Part shown: one piece after another, positions 7,428 through 9,620 of the stretch | Numbering within the stretch: the first letter of the stretch is position 1 | Layout: each line of letters starts with the position of its first letter | From: DASPXY01 sp038227745 | GTDB taxonomy: Bacteria > Planctomycetota > Planctomycetia > Gemmatales > Gemmataceae | Assembly: GCA_038227745.1 (NCBI GenBank) | Contig: JBBRPS010000379.1 | Coordinates: 1-9,620 of the forward strand | Reading direction: 5' to 3' | DNA: 9,620 nucleotides | The notes under the pieces: model-generated | Seen by the model: only the letters and a program-made list of their open reading frames with translations | Told to the model about the DNA's origin: nothing | Database searches by the model: none | Position numbers and translations under genes: made by a program

Positions 7428-7476
7428 CAGGCCCGCCGCGGCGGCGAGGGGTGTCCTCGCCGCCGCGGCGGGCCTG
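7428..7476 (-). terminator. 22-bp GC-rich hairpin downstream of the FHA operon
   Basis: Positions 7428-7449 and 7455-7476 form a perfect 22-bp stem with a 5-base loop, starting about 24 bases after the stop of the minus-strand FHA gene. A TTTT run (7483-7486) follows on the plus strand, and so forms an A-tract before the stem on the minus strand. Position and stem strength fit the operon terminator. The minus-strand U-tract is poor (only scattered T), so termination may be imperfect or the hairpin may mainly protect the mRNA end. Confidence 0.6.
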
Positions 7477-7499
7477 CAGGTCTTTTCGCCTCACCGTCC

Positions 7500-7892
7500 T
7501 TACACTTCCGCCTCCTGCAGGACGTGGACGCCGACGCGCAAGATCGTGTAGTGCCCCAGCGCGATCTCGTCGCCGTCCTTCAGGATGCGCCGGTTGGCTG
7601 GGTTGAAGTGGGCGGCGGCGTCACCTCCCGCAAAGCGCGAACGCGGGCCCGCCTTCTCCCCGTTGACATACGTCCCGTTCCTGCTCCCCAGGTCCTGCAC
7701 CCACACCTCGGGCGGGTTGATGCTCAGCAGGCAGTGGTGCCGTGAGATGTCCTTGTGGTGGTAATCGTCCGGCAGCCGGGGGTAGCACTCCTCGGCGCGG
7801 CCGATGACGTACACGGCCGGCTCGCGGAACTCATATTCCAACCCGGCCAGCGGGCCGTTGGCCAAGGTCAGGGTCACGATCACGGGGCTCAT
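7500..7892 (-). CDS. FHA-domain protein
   Basis: The product has 130 residues, almost entirely one forkhead-associated domain. FHA domains bind phosphothreonine peptides and often serve Ser/Thr kinase signalling. The conserved positions are present: GR at 31-32, SRHH at 50-53 and DLGSRNGTYVNG at 67-78. By family knowledge R32, S50, R51, H53 and N72 form the phosphopeptide site, so binding should be intact. An insert of about 20 residues (81-101) lies between the NG turn and the last strands (KDGDEIALG, 105-113). No signal peptide or other domain is present, so it is probably cytosolic. The open frame extends upstream to 8000, but the ATG at 7892 has a near-perfect Shine-Dalgarno and begins the fold. 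It is the last gene of the operon, 32 bases after the DUF1328-like gene. No kinase gene is seen in this window. Confidence 0.93.
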   Translation of the reverse strand: MSPVIVTLTLANGPLAGLEYEFREPAVYVIGRAEECYPRLPDDYHHKDISRHHCLLSINPPEVWVQDLGSRNGTYVNGEKAGPRSRFAGGDAAAHFNPANRRILKDGDEIALGHYTILRVGVHVLQEAEV

Positions 7893-7897
7893 GGCGC

Positions 7898-7905
7898 CCT
7901 CCTTT
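7898..7905 (-). promoter_or_regulatory. Ribosome-binding site of the FHA gene
   Basis: On the minus strand AAAGGAGG lies five bases before ATG 7892. This near-consensus site decides the start against the longer open frame that reaches back to 8000 and runs through the end of the preceding gene. Confidence 0.8.
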
Positions 7906-7924
7906 TTATGGAAACGTCCGGCCC

Positions 7925-8101
7925 TCAGAAGTAGTCCACCGGCGTGCGCTGCAGGCCGAGGACCACGGCCAGGACGGTCAGAATCAGGAACACGACACAC
8001 AGGATCCGGGCCGAGTCGTAGACGATGCCGGCGACCAGGCCGAAGCCGAAGACCGCCGCCAATGCCGCCAGCACCAGGCCGACCAGGGCGAGGCGTAACA
8101 T
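7925..8101 (-). CDS. DUF1328-like small membrane protein (YtjA/UPF0391 type)
   Basis: The product has 58 residues. It begins MLRLALVGLVLAALAAVFGF and has a second hydrophobic segment at about 32-50 (ARILCVVFLILTVLAVVLG). Two transmembrane helices joined by a GLVAGIVYDS loop match the architecture of DUF1328 proteins, where a Gly-rich GFG/AG segment separates the helices. The C-terminal tail is short and polar (QRTPVDYF). The molecular function of the family is unknown; members are often linked to envelope or general stress responses. ATG 8101 is preceded by AAGGAG with eight bases spacing. The gene lies 25 bases after the upstream gene and 32 bases before the FHA gene, so it is co-transcribed with both. 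Assignment to DUF1328 is by eye, so it is moderately sure; that a coding gene is present is nearly certain. Confidence 0.85.
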   Translation of the reverse strand: MLRLALVGLVLAALAAVFGFGLVAGIVYDSARILCVVFLILTVLAVVLGLQRTPVDYF

Positions 8102-8126
8102 GGATGTCTCTCCTTGACCGCGGCGC

Positions 8127-8606
8127 TCATGTGCCGGACTCGACGGTGATGGACTCGGCCACGTTCTTGCCGTTCTCCTCGCGGTACACCACGAGAAGGT
8201 GGTCGCCCTCCATCAACTCGCCCATGTTGATGTTCACGTTGTTGCGGCGGATCCGCGTGCCGGCCGCCGCCTGCACGGTCATCGTCCCCTTGTCCGGCGT
8301 GCTGACCGTCAGCCGCGCAGCGGCCTCGTCGATCTTCGCCAGGTCGCCCTTGATCGTCTGCGTCTGCGGGTGGATCTTGTGGAAGGCCTCGCGGGCCCCT
8401 TCGTTCACCTTCTTGCCGAACGCCGACACCCCCTGATCGAAGCGGTCGGAGTCGCGCTTGATCCGTTCCTTGTTCACGTTGACCGACACGTCCACCTGGT
8501 CGGTTGTGGGGTTGCGCCCGATCGAGAAGTTGAACCAGTTGAGGTAGTAGCCCACGCCGAGCACGATCAGGAACACGACCAGCAGGGCACCGAGAAAACG
8601 AAGCAT
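8127..8606 (-). CDS. Membrane-anchored protein with a C-terminal DUF5666-like beta domain
   Basis: The product has 159 residues and its function is not recognised. One transmembrane helix (about 4-23, LGALLVVFLIVLGVGYYLNW) anchors the N-terminus. A charged, probably helical stretch follows (about 44-80). The C-terminal part (about 84-156) has the pattern IKGDLAKID...LTV...MTVQAAAGTRI...LMEGDHLLVVY...ESITV. This resembles the small beta-barrel DUF5666-type domains that often sit at the bacterial surface or in the periplasm. The open frame runs upstream to 8729, but ATG 8606 carries a CAGGAGA ribosome-binding site and starts the anchor helix; the extension would run through the sigma-54 promoter. 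It is the first gene of a three-gene operon, and its start MLRFLGALL resembles that of the next gene. A periplasm-facing envelope protein is the safest description. Confidence 0.85.
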   Translation of the reverse strand: MLRFLGALLVVFLIVLGVGYYLNWFNFSIGRNPTTDQVDVSVNVNKERIKRDSDRFDQGVSAFGKKVNEGAREAFHKIHPQTQTIKGDLAKIDEAAARLTVSTPDKGTMTVQAAAGTRIRRNNVNINMGELMEGDHLLVVYREENGKNVAESITVESGT

Positions 8607-8613
8607 GTCCGAG

Positions 8614-8620
8614 TCTCCTG
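8614..8620 (-). promoter_or_regulatory. Ribosome-binding site of the first operon gene
   Basis: CAGGAGA on the minus strand, seven bases before ATG 8606. It supports this start over the upstream in-frame ATG at 8729. Confidence 0.7.
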
Positions 8621-8704
8621 GATAGATTTCGAGGGTTCCACGGACCCGCCTGCTTGGCTCAACGGCCTCGCGAGTCGGCCCGGTGAAGGTCTGCCCACCT
8701 TGTC

Positions 8705-8719
8705 GCAAGGCGTGTGCCA
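8705..8719 (-). promoter_or_regulatory. Sigma-54 (-24/-12) promoter of the three-gene operon
   Basis: On the minus strand TGGCAC (8719-8714), five bases, then TTGC (8708-8705). This matches the RpoN consensus TGGCAC-N5-TTGC exactly at the conserved GG and GC positions. The predicted transcript start is near 8693, giving a leader of about 87 bases before ATG 8606. Sigma-54 promoters need an enhancer-binding AAA+ activator, and a gene for one begins divergently at 8930. Confidence 0.7.
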
Positions 8720-8821
8720 AAGTCAGCACGCCGCCGGGGCGCCGCCTAAACCTTGCCGATTCAGCCGGTTATGATGGCGCTTCCTGTCGAAAGGCGTCCG
8801 AACGGTGAGCACCGCCATGCG

Positions 8822-8833
8822 CACTTGCAAGTG
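8822..8833. promoter_or_regulatory. Perfect 12-bp palindrome, candidate operator/enhancer
   Basis: CACTTGCAAGTG is perfectly self-complementary. It overlaps the -35 box of the plus-strand promoter and lies about 135 bases upstream of the predicted sigma-54 start, a usual distance for enhancer sites. It is a candidate binding site for the NtrC-like regulator encoded next door; this role is inferred. Confidence 0.45.
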
Positions 8834-8853
8834 TATCGCTTCTCAATTAAGAT
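8825..8853 (+). promoter_or_regulatory. Sigma-70-like promoter of the NtrC-like gene
   Basis: TTGCAA (8825-8830) and TAAGAT (8848-8853) are separated by exactly 17 bases, each matching four of six consensus positions. The predicted start is near 8860, about 70 bases before ATG 8930. Confidence 0.5.
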
Positions 8854-8929
8854 GAGATCGTTTGGACAACCGGCGCACACGCTCTTCTCACGGGTGAACA
8901 CCTTCCTGGCATCGGAGCGCGACCCTTCC

Positions 8930-9620
8930 ATGAACCCTGCCTTCCCGAGTGACGCGAAAGTATCTTCCGCATCCCGCACCCCGTTCGCAGCGCCGGGGCC
9001 TGTCACCCAGGGCCGCCGCATTCTGATCGCGGAGGACAACGAACAGGCCTGCCAGCAGCTGCGCCAGCTCCTCGAAGGGGAGGGCGGCATTGAGGTCGAT
9101 ACGGTCGCCGACGGCCGCGCGGCGCTGCGGGCACTGACCGCCGAGGGCCGCAACTACAGCCTCTTCCTCACCGACCTCAAGATGCCCGGCATGGACGGCA
9201 TGCACCTCATGGAGGAGATCCGCAAGCACTCCCTGACGACGACCGCGATCATCATGACCGGCTACGGCAGCATCGACCACGCCGTGCAGGCCATGCGGCT
9301 GGGGGCATACGACTTCCTGACCAAGCCGATCAACGCCGACCACCTCCGCATCGTCGTCCGCCGCGCCCTGCGCGAGCGGACCTTGCAGGATGAGGTGATG
9401 TACCTGCGCGAGCAGATGCACGACCGCCATGCGTTCCACAACATCATCAGCAAGAGCCCGCGCATGCACGCCGTCTTCGAGCTGATCCACAACGTCGCGC
9501 ACACGACGACGACCGTACTGATCGAGGGGGCGACCGGGACGGGCAAGGAGATGGTCGCCCAGGCGATCCACCAGGCGTCCACGGCGGCCGGGAGGCGGCC
9601 GGGGGCGTTCGTGCCGGTCA
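8930..9620 (+). CDS. NtrC-family response regulator, sigma-54 enhancer-binding protein (3' end outside window)
   Basis: The first 230 residues are present and the frame is open to the window edge. After a variable N-terminal tail (1-28), a receiver domain (about 30-148) shows acidic E35/D36, phosphoacceptor D82 in LTDLKMPGMDG, T110 in MTGYGS and K132 in LTKP. A linker helix (about 150-168) leads to the start of the AAA+ sigma-54 interaction domain, with Walker A GATGTGKE at 200-207. The family usually has GESGTGKE, so Glu is replaced by Ala at 201. The phosphorylated form should oligomerise, hydrolyse ATP and open RNA polymerase-sigma-54 complexes. The GAFTGA loop, Walker B and DNA-binding HTH would lie beyond the edge. 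ATG 8930 is chosen because the in-frame ATG 8852 lies within the -10 box; GTG 8894 is an alternative. GGAG lies 12 bases upstream, a weak site. No partner histidine kinase is visible. Confidence 0.93.
   Translation, partial: MNPAFPSDAKVSSASRTPFAAPGPVTQGRRILIAEDNEQACQQLRQLLEGEGGIEVDTVADGRAALRALTAEGRNYSLFLTDLKMPGMDGMHLMEEIRKHSLTTTAIIMTGYGSIDHAVQAMRLGAYDFLTKPINADHLRIVVRRALRERTLQDEVMYLREQMHDRHAFHNIISKSPRMHAVFELIHNVAHTTTTVLIEGATGTGKEMVAQAIHQASTAAGRRPGAFVPV

Larger units (their letters stand above)
8607..8929. promoter_or_regulatory. Divergent regulatory region between the envelope/FHA operon and the NtrC-like gene
   Basis: This gap of about 323 bases contains, from right to left, a sigma-70-like promoter on the plus strand, a 12-bp palindrome overlapping it, an imperfect short palindrome GGTGAGCACC (8804-8813), and the sigma-54 promoter on the minus strand. 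Its A+T content is locally higher around 8825-8860 than in the surrounding genes. I see no small gene with a ribosome-binding site in it. Confidence 0.6.

Noticed and set aside
8607..8729. N-terminal extension of the 159-residue membrane protein to ATG 8729.
   Set aside because: It would translate the sigma-54 promoter and leader and place the signal-anchor helix internally; ATG 8606 has a good ribosome-binding site.
8852..8929. Upstream in-frame ATG 8852 as start of the NtrC-like gene.
   Set aside because: It lies inside the predicted -10 box, has no ribosome-binding site, and would add 26 residues that are not part of the receiver fold.
8888..9571. A 227-codon minus-strand frame opposite the NtrC-like gene.
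   Set aside because: The plus strand encodes an unambiguous receiver and Walker A; the minus frame has no domain.

Overview
The window looks like chromosomal DNA from a planctomycete, most plausibly a Gemmata-like one. This rests on very high G+C, a sulfatase joined to a DUF1080 domain, a membrane-anchored PIG-L deacetylase, an STN-type repeat protein with a glycine-rich linker, and large perfect palindromes in most gene-poor gaps. The taxonomic call is inference from family content; no marker gene such as rRNA is present.

Layout from left to right. A three-arm palindromic repeat (1-97) and a short hairpin (130-148) precede a minus-strand PIG-L family deacetylase (149-1150). A 311-base divergent gap separates it from a plus-strand GlcD-type FAD-linked oxidase (1462-2901). 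Next on the plus strand is an exported 592-residue protein with four STN/secretin-N-like modules (3016-4794). It converges, across a 16-bp palindrome (4803-4859), on a minus-strand iduronate-2-sulfatase-like sulfatase with a C-terminal DUF1080 domain (4958-7084). A gap of about 415 bases then holds a nested palindromic element (7143-7249) and a GC-rich hairpin (7428-7476).

The right-hand part is the most coherent unit. A tight minus-strand operon encodes a 159-residue membrane-anchored protein (8127-8606), a 58-residue DUF1328-like membrane protein (7925-8101) and a 130-residue FHA-domain phosphothreonine reader (7500-7892). Each has a strong Shine-Dalgarno sequence. Upstream of the operon is a near-consensus sigma-54 promoter (TGGCAC-N5-TTGC, minus strand, 8705-8719). 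The divergent gene, starting at about 8930 and cut by the window end, encodes an NtrC-family response regulator, the class of activator that sigma-54 promoters need. Its own sigma-70-like promoter (8825-8853) overlaps a perfect 12-bp palindrome (8822-8833), which lies at enhancer distance from the sigma-54 promoter. The simplest reading is a self-contained module: a two-component enhancer-binding protein that activates a neighbouring envelope/signalling operon and may control its own synthesis. That model is inferred from DNA motifs and gene context.

The left and middle genes look like ordinary planctomycete metabolic, envelope and polysaccharide-degradation genes. I see no rRNA, tRNA, CRISPR array, transposase or phage gene.
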